Shown: positions 14,539 through 33,838, counted from the first letter of the stretch. The stretch: 40,239 nt of DNA from Leptospira alstonii serovar Sichuan str. 79601 (GCF_000347175.1 NZ_ANIK01000027.1:1-40239); one strand, 5' to 3'. Notes: a model not told the origin generated them from the sequence alone. A program made the numbers and translations.

Positions 14539-14804
14539 GTGGGAGTTCCCGCAATCGCATCCTTTTTTTACGTCGATTCGGGGGGCAAAGGTCGATTTCT
14601 ACGAAATTTGCGGAACTCAGATAGTGATTAGGAAATAGTGGTTAGATGTTTTTTGTAAAAGTAGGAACTCCCGAATTACAGAAAAACACCTGACATCTGA
14701 TCCCTATCCACTGACATCTAAAACGTAGGAGTTCCCACAATCGAATCCTTTTTTTGCGCCGATCCGGGTCGACGGTACGATTTCTACGAAATTTGTGGGA
14801 ACTA
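14539..14804. repeat. Two copies of an 80-bp dispersed repeat with GGAGTTCCCRC ends
   Basis: Copy 1 (about 14539-14618) and copy 2 (14725-14804) share an opening GTRGGAGTTCCCRCAATCG, then an ATCCTTTTTTT run, a GTCGATTC/CCGATCC-type middle, and TTTCTACGAAATTTGYGG. In copy 2 the ends GTAGGAGTTCCCAC and GTGGGAACTACCAC are near inverted repeats. Between the copies (14619-14724) are two relatives of the 353-393 element in opposite orientation. This fills the 519-base gene-free region before smpB, and no ORF is credible there. Confidence 0.7.
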
Positions 14805-14960
14805 CCACAAATTCGAGATCTCATTTAAGAAATCCGCTTAAAAAAACAGGCCGACCCTAAGAAAATTCACAAGAATGAGCAAAAGCGCCTAACTCACGAT
14901 CATTTCAATCGATTACGGCAATTTGAAAACGCAACCCGAAGACGCTCAAAAATGTCCTCA

Positions 14961-18029
<3,069 letters not shown>

Positions 18030-18130
18030 CCAATTCCCGATTTTAAAAAAACATCCGTCGAAACGATAAACATCGTTTCATTTTCAATCTTTTGGAAAAT
18101 AAAATCAAGCGTGTACCGCAGCTTGAATGT

Positions 18131-18136
18131 TTGACA
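18131..18136 (+). promoter_or_regulatory. Possible -35 box of the aminotransferase gene
   Basis: TTGACA, a consensus -35 hexamer, lies about 90 bases before the start at 18223. No convincing -10 box is present at 16-18 bases, so this is only a suggestion. Confidence 0.25.
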
Positions 18137-18222
18137 CACAAATTAGTTTTTCGAGAAGATTCTTTTTTAGAAAGAAGTTTTACAGTGGTTCTCTCGAATA
18201 GAAATTTCAAAAAGGATTTAGT

Positions 18223-19335
18223 ATGAGTCAGAGTACATTAGAATATGTTTTAGCCGATCGCATCCGAGGATTGGATACTTCCGCCATCCGCAAGGCGTTC
18301 GAACTTGCGGGCACGCTTCAAAATCCGATCAATCTTTCCATCGGACAACCTCATTTCCCTTGTCCTCCCAATATCATAGACGCCGGATGTAAGGCTTTGA
18401 AAGACGGAAAAACCGCATACACACTTACCGGAGGAATTCCCGAACTCCGAAACGCGCTCGCCGAAAAATACAAAAATGGAAACGGAATTTCCTACGCAGC
18501 TCCCGAAAGAATTTTAGTCACTTCGGGAATCAGTTCCGCGTTTCTGCTTTTGTTCAACGCGTTGTTAAACGAAGGAGACGAATGTCTCGTAGTCACTCCT
18601 CACTTTTTGATGTATCCGGCTTATATCAAAATTTACGGAGGAAAGATGAATACGGTTCACGAGTCTTTCGAACCGGAAGCTCTGAAAGAATTTGCAAATA
18701 AGAAGTTGAAAATCATCATCTATTCTTCCCCTTCCAATCCTACCGGAAAAATACTTTCCCGAAAACAACTGGAAGCGCTCGCCGATCTCGCCGAAAAAAC
18801 CGGGGCCTACTTGATCTCCGACGAAATCTACGAACTCTTCGACTATGATAAAAAGTTTATATCCGTCGGTTCCTTTTATGAGAAGGCGATCACACTTTCG
18901 GGTTTTTCAAAAACCTACAGTATGACGGGACTTCGTTTGGCTTCTATCCTGGCTCCGGAACCTATTATAAAAACATTAACTACTCTTCAGCAATACACTC
19001 TCGTCTGCGCTCCTTCCGTAACTCAGTGGATGGGACTCGAAGCCTTAAAGACGGACATGAGTTCCTACATCGCCGACTACAAAGAAAAAAGGGACTTCGT
19101 CTACGAGTCGTTAAAGGATCGTTACGAAGTCGCCAAAAGCGAAGGCGCTTTTTACTTCTTCATAAAAATCAAGGAAAAGGACGAAGACTTTATCTTAAGG
19201 GCGGTAAAGGAAAAAGAATTGATTCTCGTTCCGGGTTATATCTTTACCGATTCCAAAAACTACATTCGAATCAGCTTTGCCTCCGAATGGGAGAATCTGA
19301 AACGGGGAATCTCCGCTCTTGTCCAGCTTGCCTGA
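18223..19335 (+). CDS. Class I/II PLP-dependent aminotransferase
   Basis: 370 residues, fold type I. The conserved opening NLSIGQPHFPCPPNI (37-51), the PLP-phosphate region (TSGISSAF, 100-107), the NPTGK segment (172-176), SDEIY with D200 and the lysine in SGFSKTYSMTG (K230) are all present. The Arg that binds substrate carboxylate is in YIRISFA near the C-terminus. The similarity is strongest to aspartate/alanine/aromatic transaminases of the AspC family, but the amino-acid partner cannot be read from the sequence. ATG has AAGGA at 5 bases. The gene overlaps the prepilin peptidase gene by 17 bases, so the two may be co-transcribed. Confidence 0.93.
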   Translation: MSQSTLEYVLADRIRGLDTSAIRKAFELAGTLQNPINLSIGQPHFPCPPNIIDAGCKALKDGKTAYTLTGGIPELRNALAEKYKNGNGISYAAPERILVTSGISSAFLLLFNALLNEGDECLVVTPHFLMYPAYIKIYGGKMNTVHESFEPEALKEFANKKLKIIIYSSPSNPTGKILSRKQLEALADLAEKTGAYLISDEIYELFDYDKKFISVGSFYEKAITLSGFSKTYSMTGLRLASILAPEPIIKTLTTLQQYTLVCAPSVTQWMGLEALKTDMSSYIADYKEKRDFVYESLKDRYEVAKSEGAFYFFIKIKEKDEDFILRAVKEKELILVPGYIFTDSKNYIRISFASEWENLKRGISALVQLA

Positions 19336-20146
19336 TTCGGTCGGTTTTTGGATCCTTTTCGTTTTTGGAAGTTTAGGCGCGGCTTCCCTGGGAAGTTTTT
19401 ACGTCACCCTAGGCTTTCGAATTTTGGAATATTATTACGGTAAAAAAAGAAAATCGATCTCGTTTTTCGAAAGATGGAAGGAAATTCTCACACGTCCCAG
19501 TTCCTGCGATCATTGCGGCGCGGAAATACGTTATCCGGAATTGCTTCCCGTTTTCGGTTACTTTATCGCAAAGGGTAGATGCAAACATTGTAATGGAAGA
19601 ATCCGTTTTCTTTTTCCCTTGATCGAATTTTCCTTCGTCTGCGTTTTTATTTTTTGTTTTTATCTAACGAAAAATCCGGCGTTCAGTTTCGTTTTCCTCT
19701 TCTTTTGCGGTCATCTTTTGATTTCTTGTCTTACCGATGCGTTTCATTTTTCTTTGGATTATGAAAATCTTCCCTGGATTTTACTTTTCGGAATTTGTTC
19801 CACGTTTCTCTTAAACGGAAAACTTCCGGGTTGGAACGAGTTGTTCGTTTTTGGCGGTTTTTTCCTCGCGTTTTTGATTTTGTTTTTTTTCTTTCCGAAC
19901 GGAATCGGCTTCGGGGACGTTTTGTTCGCACCGGTTTTCGCATTTATCGCGGGCCATCCCTGGTGGATGTTTTTTTTAAACGCCTCTTATATTCCCGCGG
20001 TCCTGTTTACGATCGTCCTTCGGGAAAGGGGAAAAAGTTTACGTAAGGCTCCGATTCCAATGGGTTTGTATTTCGGCGTGGGCTCGCTTCTTACTTTCTT
20101 CGGTAAGATTCTTTTTGAGTTTCCGAACGTTTCAAGTGGCGAGTGA
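19319..20146 (+). CDS. pilD: Prepilin peptidase/N-methyltransferase, A24 family
   Basis: 275 residues, an inner-membrane aspartic protease that trims and methylates type IV pilin or type II pseudopilin leader peptides. The cytoplasmic zinc-like CxxC pairs are C63/C66 and C88/C91 in the N-terminal methyltransferase part. Catalytic aspartates are D140 (LTDAFHF) and D200 in the GIGFGD motif. About eight hydrophobic segments are present. The TTG start, within the end of the aminotransferase gene, has GGGGA upstream. The last codons and TGA lie inside a 52-bp dispersed repeat (20129-20180), so the C-terminal NVSSGE is supplied by the repeat. No pilus or secretion genes are nearby. Confidence 0.9.
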   Translation: MSSLPDSVGFWILFVFGSLGAASLGSFYVTLGFRILEYYYGKKRKSISFFERWKEILTRPSSCDHCGAEIRYPELLPVFGYFIAKGRCKHCNGRIRFLFPLIEFSFVCVFIFCFYLTKNPAFSFVFLFFCGHLLISCLTDAFHFSLDYENLPWILLFGICSTFLLNGKLPGWNELFVFGGFFLAFLILFFFFPNGIGFGDVLFAPVFAFIAGHPWWMFFLNASYIPAVLFTIVLRERGKSLRKAPIPMGLYFGVGSLLTFFGKILFEFPNVSSGE

Positions 20147-20180
20147 TTAGGCTTTTTACTTGCAAAAAGTATGATTTTCT
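20129..20180. repeat. Dispersed repeat, short form, containing the end of the prepilin peptidase gene
   Basis: The exact reverse complement of 294-321 joined to 416-439. Its TGA (20144-20146) serves as the stop of the upstream gene. The 94-bp segment present at 322-415 is absent here. The rest of 20181-20395 has no gene. Confidence 0.75.
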
Positions 20181-20395
20181 AATAGAGAAAAAACTTCCGA
20201 GTTTATTCCCCCCACCCAATATTTTGCGTTGAAATAGTGTTTTGCGATGAAAATTTACGATACTCGATTTTATAGTAGGATAATTTAAAAAACCTTCAAA
20301 AACTCATTATAAGAATATAGAACGGCGTGGACATAAGGAATGGATTCGAAAACATTTCAAACGGAAACTTACTAATTTCAAGTTGTTGTGTAACT

Positions 20396-21795
20396 ATGAC
20401 CAATCTCAAAAAAGCGAGAGAAACCTTAAGCAAAACCGTAGGATATGCTCCTTCGGATACGATCGTAGAAAGAGGAATGAAACTTTTTGATGCCGGAGCC
20501 GTATACGATTTGGTAGAAACCAAATCGAATTGTTTTTACGCGAAAGTATTTGGAAATACGAGCGACTACGAATTGCGAATTGAAAATATCAAATCCAAAA
20601 AAGCGAAAGTAATCTGCGATTGTCCGTACGATATGGATATCTATTGCAAACACGGCGTTGCTGCGGTTTTACAAATCGCCCTTTCCGACTCCGCACATCC
20701 TAAGAAGAAAGGAAAAAAACAACCCGGACTTTCCGAAATTCTTTCTAAAGTAACTCATAAGGATCTCGTAGAGTTTCTCTTGGAAAAGGCGGACGCCGAT
20801 CCTGATTTTTATTCGGAACTGATCCATTTTTTTTCAAAATCCGATTCTAATTCCAAAACTTCCTACCTGGAAACGGCAATGAGAATTTTTCGTTCGATTT
20901 CAGGTGGGACCGGTTTTATAGACTATCGATCCAGTTTTAAATTCGAACGGGAAATGAATCGATTTTTAGATAAGGCGGAGCGGCTCTATTCGGTTAAACC
21001 GAAAGAAGCATTGTATATCGCTTGGGCCTGCGCCGAAACCGTTTTTCGAGCGGCTCTGCAAATGGACGATTCCGCAGGTATAACGGGCGGTCTGATTTCG
21101 GATACATTTGACATAATCGAAAAATCGATTCGTAAAAATCCGGAATTGGCCGATGAAATTTTCGAAGTCTGCCTGCATTTATATCGGAACGAGACCGCGC
21201 AGGACTTCGGTTTTTCAAGCGAATATTTTAATATTTTAATATCTTTGGATTTAGATTCCAAACAACAAAAACTTCTTCAAGAGGTTTTAGAACAAGAATT
21301 GAACCGCGCGCAAAAAAATCCGTATCGTATTGAAGGAATCGCCGTTCAAATTTATAAACTGTTTCAAAAATCCGGACAAACTTCGGAAGGAATGGATTTC
21401 CTCAATCCGTACATTCAACATCCGGAAATCAGGAAAATTTTTCTCGACCAGGTCGTTTCCAAAAAACAATTTTTGCACGCAGAAAAACTGATCTTAGACG
21501 GGATTCAAATCGCGGAAAAACTAAGACATTCCGGAACCGTCACCGAATGGAAAAAGGAACTTCTCAAACTGATGGAACGTCAAGGGAACACGAAATCGGT
21601 ATCGATTATATCGAAAAAGAAGCGGCCGCGATCTCGTCCAGATCGCAATATAAGGAACTCGTAAAAAATATGGAACTGGTAGCCTCTTCGGCTCAAGGGA
21701 AAAAGTCCGTTTTGTCTTTGGCAAAACGATTTTCGTTACGATACGAACACAGGCCCGCGATGTTGGACGAACTCAAAAAAGGGAAATTTCTTTAA
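20396..21795 (+). pseudogene. SWIM zinc-finger protein, disrupted by frame change and probable internal deletion
   Basis: The first reading frame (M at 20396, MTNLKKARETLSKTVGYAP; a GTG start at 20327 is less likely) runs 422 residues to 21664. It carries a SWIM motif CDCPYDMDIYCKH, with C74, C76, C84 and H86, a metal-binding fold used for nucleic-acid or protein contact. Near 21585-21625 the first frame (LMERQGNTKSVSIISKK) ends in an Arg-rich tail (RPRSRPDRN) and stops. The +1 frame continues with SRSQYKELVKNMELVASS and YEHRPAMLDELKKGKF up to 21795, which looks like the conserved C-terminal part of this family. I recall about 100 residues between these blocks in other SWIM proteins, so an out-of-frame deletion is likely. 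A truncated but functional N-terminal protein is still possible. Confidence 0.65.
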
Positions 21796-21824
21796 GTGTT
21801 TTCCCGAAATCGGAAAAATTTTAA

Positions 21825-21866
21825 CCTGACATCTGCCACTGATCCCTAGTACGTGGGAGTTCCCAC
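21825..21866. repeat. Dispersed repeat pieces after the SWIM gene
   Basis: CCTGACATCTGCCACTGATC at 21825, then GTGGGAGTTCCCAC at 21853-21866, where GTGGGA and TCCCAC form an inverted repeat. A related piece (AAGAGTTCCCACATCC) begins near 21961. The gene-free stretch 21796-22114 holds only these and AT-rich sequence. Confidence 0.55.
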
Positions 21867-22114
21867 ATTTGATTGAAGATTTAAAAATAATTCATTCTAA
21901 GTTTTGCGACAGACTCTTAAATTTTATAATGAAAAAATTTATCGTAAATCCACGATTTGTAAGAGTTCCCACATCCATTTTTTTACGAAAAAAATTGACC
22001 TAAGATAAAACGGATTTCAACCACCAAACTCACGTTAATTCAACTAAGAATTCGATTTTGATTCGACCGCAGCAAAAACGATAAATTGGGCTTCTCTTTC
22101 AGAAACTCAAACAT

Positions 22115-23335
<1,221 letters not shown>

Positions 23336-23397
23336 AAAACGTAGAATGAAAGAAGGGACTTGGAAAGCCTATCTGAAAATTTTTCGTTCTCAAATAT

Positions 23398-24114
23398 TCA
23401 ATGCGTTCTTTTCCCGTTTTTCTTGAGCGGTTCGAACTCTTTTAAGGATACGATCCGACCGTCCACAAGATGAATCTGTCTTTTCGTCTTGGAGGCAAAG
23501 TCGGAATCGTGTGTAACCACAAGAATCGTCGTTTTGATTTCCCGATTGACCTTTTCGAGAATATTCATGACCACTTTTGTATTCGCCGAATCCAACGCCC
23601 CCGTAGGTTCGTCCGCGAAGATGTATTTCGGATTCATCACAAGCGCGCGTGCGATCGCCACTCTCTGCGCCTGACCTCCGGACAAACGATTGATCCGATA
23701 ATCCATTCTATCCTTCAGATCGAATTCTTCCAAAAGATGTTCCGCATAACCCTGACATTCTTTTAAAAGCCCCGCCTTTCTTGCGGGCATCAGAACGTTT
23801 TCGAGCGCGGTGAACTCGGGCAATAGATAATGAAACTGAAAGATGAATCCCATTTTTTTATTTCTAAACTCGTGGATTTCCTCTTCTCCCATTCGATAGA
23901 TATCCTTTCCGTCGATTTCGATCGAACCCGAACTCGGAGGATCCAAGGAACTGATCATATACAATAGGGTGCTTTTTCCGGAACCGGACTTTCCCGTAAG
24001 AGAAACATAATCCCCGTCCTCGATGTCCAGACTGACTCCTTTGATGATTTCCGAATTACCGAAAGTTTTTTTAAGACCGTTTACGGAGATTCCGACACGA
24101 CTTGCGGTTTGCAT
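23398..24114 (-). CDS. ABC transporter ATP-binding protein, LolD/MacB type
   Basis: 238 residues from ATG at 24114. The in-frame GTG at 24126 would overlap the permease stop, while GGAG at 6-7 bases supports the ATG. Walker A GKSGSGKS (41-48), the Q-loop near FQFHY, signature LSGGQAQR (144-151), Walker B YIFADE (164-169) and the switch His in VVTHD are intact, so it should hydrolyse ATP. The extended [10 protein letters not shown] segment after the Q-loop is typical of LolD/MacB. Together with the FtsX-type permease and the HlyD/MacA-like protein it forms an export system, with the permease stop just 1 base before this start. Confidence 0.92.
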   Translation of the reverse strand: MQTASRVGISVNGLKKTFGNSEIIKGVSLDIEDGDYVSLTGKSGSGKSTLLYMISSLDPPSSGSIEIDGKDIYRMGEEEIHEFRNKKMGFIFQFHYLLPEFTALENVLMPARKAGLLKECQGYAEHLLEEFDLKDRMDYRINRLSGGQAQRVAIARALVMNPKYIFADEPTGALDSANTKVVMNILEKVNREIKTTILVVTHDSDFASKTKRQIHLVDGRIVSLKEFEPLKKNGKRTH

Positions 24115-24115
24115 T

Positions 24116-26169
<2,054 letters not shown>

Positions 26170-26199
26170 ACAAACTCCTGATAAGAATCGGTCTCAATT

Positions 26200-26949
26200 T
26201 TAAGATTTCTTTTTTTTCTTCTTAACCTTAGCCGTCGTTTTACGAATCGGCGGTTTTTTCTTAGATTGGGATTTTAAAACCGGAACCTCTTGTTTTTTAG
26301 GCGCAAGTCCGCTCGCAATAAACTCGATCGTTCTTCTCATCTCGGCTTCGTGGTCCCAGTCGTCTTCGGCCTTCGGTTGATACAAAATTTCCGTCAGTAA
26401 AACGTATCCGGCGAGGTTGACCGCGATCAAACGAAACGCTGACTCGATCGGCATCTCCGAAATCATTCCTCTTTCTTGAAATTTTTTAAGACGTTCTTTG
26501 ATCAAGGGCGCCAATCTTTCCTTAAAAATCCGTTCTAAGGCCGCTCGAATTTCGATCGTGATAAAAGCTTCCTGAAGAACGATCCGAATCAAATCCCTGT
26601 TTTTTCCGATGAATGAGATTCTCTCTTGGAAAAGGGCCGTCAGAAATTGTTCGAGGTTCGAAAACTCATGGGAAAAGACCATTTGTAATCTTTTGAGAGT
26701 TAAGGGAGCGAAAAAACTTTCCAGGATCGGCAACACCAAACTTAAGAGCAGTTCCTTCTTGCTCTTAAAGTGTTTAAAAATCAGGCCTTCCGCGACTCCT
26801 GCCTTTTTGGCGATCTCCACCGTGGTTGTGGCGGAAAAACCCTTTTGAGCGAAAATTTCAATCGCCGCCAAAAAGATTTTCTTTTGTCCTTCAGGCCAAT
26901 TCGAGTCAAGCTCGATACTTTCTTGCATTTCTTGTGTTGGTAGATTCAT
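26200..26949 (-). CDS. TetR-family transcriptional regulator
   Basis: 249 residues. The N-terminal HTH (about 23-72, QKKIFLAAIEIFAQKGFSATTTVEIAKKAGVAEGLIFKHFKSKKELLL) is typical TetR. The ligand-binding part (about 80-215) is of the usual size. A Lys-rich low-complexity tail (about 225-249) follows. An operator-like palindrome (26950-26967) abuts the start codon, so auto-repression is likely. It is the first gene of the efflux operon. The start at 26949 has no SD sequence. The MQESIELDSN start at 26928 is an alternative. Confidence 0.9.
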   Translation of the reverse strand: MNLPTQEMQESIELDSNWPEGQKKIFLAAIEIFAQKGFSATTTVEIAKKAGVAEGLIFKHFKSKKELLLSLVLPILESFFAPLTLKRLQMVFSHEFSNLEQFLTALFQERISFIGKNRDLIRIVLQEAFITIEIRAALERIFKERLAPLIKERLKKFQERGMISEMPIESAFRLIAVNLAGYVLLTEILYQPKAEDDWDHEAEMRRTIEFIASGLAPKKQEVPVLKSQSKKKPPIRKTTAKVKKKKKKS

Positions 26950-26996
26950 AGTGAGTGATTACTCACTCATCATTTTTCGAAAGGGAAATCTGTCAA
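26950..26996 (-). promoter_or_regulatory. tetR promoter with overlapping palindromic operator
   Basis: AGTGAGT-GATT-ACTCACT (26950-26967) is a perfect 7-bp inverted repeat with a 4-base spacer, ending right at the start codon. TTGACA on the minus strand (26991-26996) and AATGAT (26969-26974) with 16-base spacing give a good promoter. The transcription start would fall within the operator and leave a very short leader, perhaps leaderless. The region 26997-27250 shows no other clear site. Confidence 0.6.
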
Positions 26997-27250
26997 GATT
27001 CAAATTTGTCGTTCGTTCCGGTTTTTTAGAAAAATATTTTTTTCCAAAATAAATCGATTTTCGCTCTTAGATTGCCTTCTAAATGAACTTCATACGAAAC
27101 TTTTGATCGTTTCCGATGATCTTCTTAGTTTTGCGGTAACGAAACGGGCTTCGAAATTTTTCCTTATTTTTGACTTGAGCCTCCGCCTCCACTTCCGCCT
27201 ACTATCTGTTTTGAGAATTCAATGTCGGTTCGAATTCCCGCCTATCATAC

Positions 27251-29242
<1,992 letters not shown>

Positions 29243-29399
29243 TTGTTTTTCTCGAACGAAGGCGCGCGGCCGTATATTCCATAAATCACAATATAATAAT
29301 CACTTTAGCGTTAGTTTCGCAAAACTTACGTTAAACTAAATTAGAAAATTATAATTCCTTAATATTTTTTCCGAACGACAAATTTCGATTTAAAAATCG

Positions 29400-31325
<1,926 letters not shown>

Positions 31326-31432
31326 AAAATACTCCGTTCTTGTTCGAAATAAAATCGATTTTTTCGGTATGAAATTTTATTTTTCATTCAGACCATAAAC
31401 CGGAAGAAAAAGGATCATACCAAGTAATCATA

Positions 31433-31448
31433 GTAAGCAATTGCTTAC
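31433..31448. promoter_or_regulatory. Perfect 16-bp palindrome upstream of the EptA-like gene
   Basis: GTAAGCAATTGCTTAC is fully self-complementary. It stands about 110 bases upstream of the minus-strand start at 31325, in a 527-base region (31326-31852) without a credible gene. Its size and symmetry fit a repressor or activator site. Confidence 0.5.
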
Positions 31449-31852
31449 ATGTTTATTTTTAGATTGTCTTAGAAATCAAGTATTTTTCGAATGGATTCAG
31501 AAAATATTTCCTCACTCCGAAAAAAATCGAATAAGTCTCACTTAAAATTCCAAAACTGATTTAAGAAAATCTGATATTTCCGTTTTGAATTCCAGCCCGC
31601 CGATGCAATAAGAGTCTTTCCGACTTTTAAACCTCAAAACAATCGAGTAAGTTCTCCTCAAATTGAAGCCGAGAATTTCCGTCTGATTTTCCGGCTTTGG
31701 ATCGGAAGTCGCGACCCGAAAAGGGCTGAGTATGCGTAAAATGGAAAACGAGATATTCCTATTTCAATCTCGGAATATAATCCAGATTCACTCCAATTCG
31801 CGGAGAAATAGATTTGGCAATCCGAGCGTATCCTCCTGAAATGGGAATTGCA

Positions 31853-32314
31853 ATGAACATCGAACTCTCTCGGGAACAATACGAAGCGCTTCTTAAATCT
31901 TTAGCGATCACTCGATTTTTATATCATTCCATTCTTGATGAAGAAGAACCGACTGCGGATAGATTGGATTCTTACGATATCTTCGAAGACATGGAGCAAC
32001 AAGTTTTGTCTTATGCAAAGGCTCTGGAAGTTTCCCATCTTGTGGCGTACGATAACGAAGAGGAGCTTCACTATCTTACCAGGGAATTCGAAGAAAAGAC
32101 GGACATCTCCGAACTTATAGTCGAATATCAGGACAGTATATTTTGGGATGAACTCATTCAAAGACTCGCTGCGAGGGACTTTATGAGAACTTATAACGAA
32201 TCCGAAATCAAAGGAATGGCAATCGAAGAAAGAATCGAAAAAGAAGCCCCTTTCATTTTGAAGTACGAAGAAATTTTTACCGAATCGGGAATCGAAAACT
32301 TGGAGATCAAATAA
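31853..32314 (+). CDS. Acidic hypothetical protein
   Basis: 153 residues from ATG at 31853 (MNIELSREQYEALLKSLAIT). An in-frame start at 31814 is less likely because the spacer holds no SD sequence, whereas GGGA lies about 7 bases before this ATG. It is rich in Glu and Asp and mainly helical in pattern, with no signal or membrane segment. The start LSREQYEALLKSLAIT looks like a helical motif found in several leptospiral proteins. No domain that I recognise. It is not tightly linked to neighbours; the next gene is convergent. Confidence 0.7.
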   Translation: MNIELSREQYEALLKSLAITRFLYHSILDEEEPTADRLDSYDIFEDMEQQVLSYAKALEVSHLVAYDNEEELHYLTREFEEKTDISELIVEYQDSIFWDELIQRLAARDFMRTYNESEIKGMAIEERIEKEAPFILKYEEIFTESGIENLEIK

Positions 32315-32367
32315 AATCCGGTCCGTTTTTCGTTTTCTTTTGGAAATTCAAAAAAATTTACAATCGA

Positions 32368-32775
32368 TCAGCGGTCTTTCAACAGAGCGGCTAATTTTTT
32401 CGGCGCGATCTCACAATAACTTTGAATCAAGAGTTCGTTCACCTCCTCCCAATCAACCTTCTCGTCTATTACAAGCCCCGCGATATTCGGCCACCATACG
32501 GGGTTAAAAAAAGGATATCGTGCGAATCGGGAAGTATCGATTTTGTGTAAAGAAAATCGAAACGTCAAAAGATAGGCTGGTCCGTTCATACCGACCGCTT
32601 GCGCGTAGGCCGGCGGCCAACCCTCTCGGATCATCAGTACATGAGCAAAATTTTTCTTTTTCACACACCAACGCGTTCCGACCCAAGCTCGTTCCTCGTA
32701 TACTTCCGGAAAATCAAGGCATAAGAGGCGCAGTTTGGAAAGAATTTCCTCGGGAATATCATTGGGATGATTCAT
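32368..32775 (-). CDS. MmcQ/YjbR-like protein
   Basis: 135 residues. Family landmarks are a start helix with PEVYEERAW (23-31), a basic strand TRWCVKKKNFAHVLM, then the second half PVWWPNIAGLVIDEKVDWEEVNELLIQSYCEIAPKKL, where the Ser-Tyr-x-x-x-Ala-Pro-Lys-Lys pattern is diagnostic. The family has a CyaY-like fold and is of uncertain role, often listed as DNA-binding. Usual length is about 115-130 residues, so this is complete. Stand-alone gene, convergent with the acidic hypothetical protein. Confidence 0.8.
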   Translation of the reverse strand: MNHPNDIPEEILSKLRLLCLDFPEVYEERAWVGTRWCVKKKNFAHVLMIREGWPPAYAQAVGMNGPAYLLTFRFSLHKIDTSRFARYPFFNPVWWPNIAGLVIDEKVDWEEVNELLIQSYCEIAPKKLAALLKDR

Positions 32776-33394
32776 TGTCTAAACTCGATCGATTCAATAG
32801 GATACCATCGATTTTTATCCGTCGGCAATACAAATTTTAAAATCGGAGGCGATAGGAGGGGTACCGCGCATAACGGTTCCATTATATTTTATATTTATAA
32901 TTATAGAAAGCGCCGCCTAAACGTCCTTACAAACCGGTAAAAAAAGTGATGGTTCCGGATCAAATCAAAAACTGAATTGGATTCCGAGTTTTCGGGCCAA
33001 AATAACGATTTTTATTCGAATCAGGGCCAAAGATACCGGAGAGAATTTGGGAGTAAAATCGTCGACGTGAAAATTCGATCCAGCTTCGGTTCGGATTACC
33101 AAAGGGAGGCTTGAAGAAACTGTATCCTAAAAATTTCGTTATCCTACAACTTTCTCGCCCAAATATAGGAAATAAGAACTCGTCCCGGTCATTTGTATAC
33201 AGAATGGATTTTGGCGACGAGTTTTATCGGATATCCAATCTCAATGATATTAAAACTTACTTAAATTCTTCAAAAAACTTATATTTCCGCAAACCGAAAT
33301 CATTTTAAAGGTTGTAATAAAAAGGGCATAAGTTAGATATTTTAGTAAATTTATAAAAAAGGATCTCTATTTAAGTATTGAGTTACGTGTAGAT
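32776..33394. other. AT-rich intergenic region before the XRE gene
   Basis: 619 bases with long A/T runs, notably near 32880. A 65-codon frame (33111-33308) starts at TTG only 1 base after GGGAGG, too close for a normal ribosome site, so I do not call it. No repeat from the families above was seen here. Confidence 0.5.
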
Positions 33395-33838
33395 ATGGCA
33401 AATAAAATTATCACAATTCCTATGGAAAATATAGACTTTTCCACGCCAGGAAAACGGCTCCGGTATGCGATCAAAAACATATTAGCAATGAATGATGAAG
33501 ACTTTGCCACTTCGATCGGTAAGTCTCAAAATTATATCAGTTATATTTGCAACGATAAGCGCCCTTTGTTGGATAAGCTTGCCGCGGATATCGAAAAAAC
33601 ACACGGAATTTCAGGTCTTTGGCTAACTAGCGGAAAGGGAAGCGCCGAAGTGAATTCATCCATGAATGAAAATTCCGGAACCGTCAAAAAAATGAAAAAA
33701 CGAGATTATCTGTGGAACAAGATCTCAAATGATAAAGCGGAAGATACGATGATTTCATTCTATGACGAAATTCCGCAGGAAACCCGTAATCTTATCTATC
33801 AGATGATCCTTGCCGTTGCCAAAAATAATCGATATTGA
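33395..33838 (+). CDS. XRE-type helix-turn-helix regulator
   Basis: 147 residues. The HTH region (about 18-80) reads TPGKRLRYAIKNILAMNDEDFATSIGKSQNYISYICNDKRPLLDKLAADIEKT, with the helix-turn-helix around FATSIGKSQNYISYI, and then GLWLTSGKG, a pattern seen in phage-type repressors. The C-terminal third is a short helical segment of unknown role. SD is weak. The gene is alone in an AT-rich patch with no phage genes nearby, so it could be a remnant of mobile DNA or a stand-alone regulator. Confidence 0.8.
   Translation: MANKIITIPMENIDFSTPGKRLRYAIKNILAMNDEDFATSIGKSQNYISYICNDKRPLLDKLAADIEKTHGISGLWLTSGKGSAEVNSSMNENSGTVKKMKKRDYLWNKISNDKAEDTMISFYDEIPQETRNLIYQMILAVAKNNRY

Noticed and set aside
29243..29399. 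Imperfect inverted repeat between the two convergent phosphatase-family genes (TTTAGCGTTAGTTT / AAACTTACGTTAAA near 29305)
   Set aside because: Two mismatches and no T-tract, so I do not call it a terminator.
33111..33308. 65-codon ORF before the XRE gene
   Set aside because: TTG start only 1 base from GGGAGG, in AT-rich sequence, no recognisable fold.
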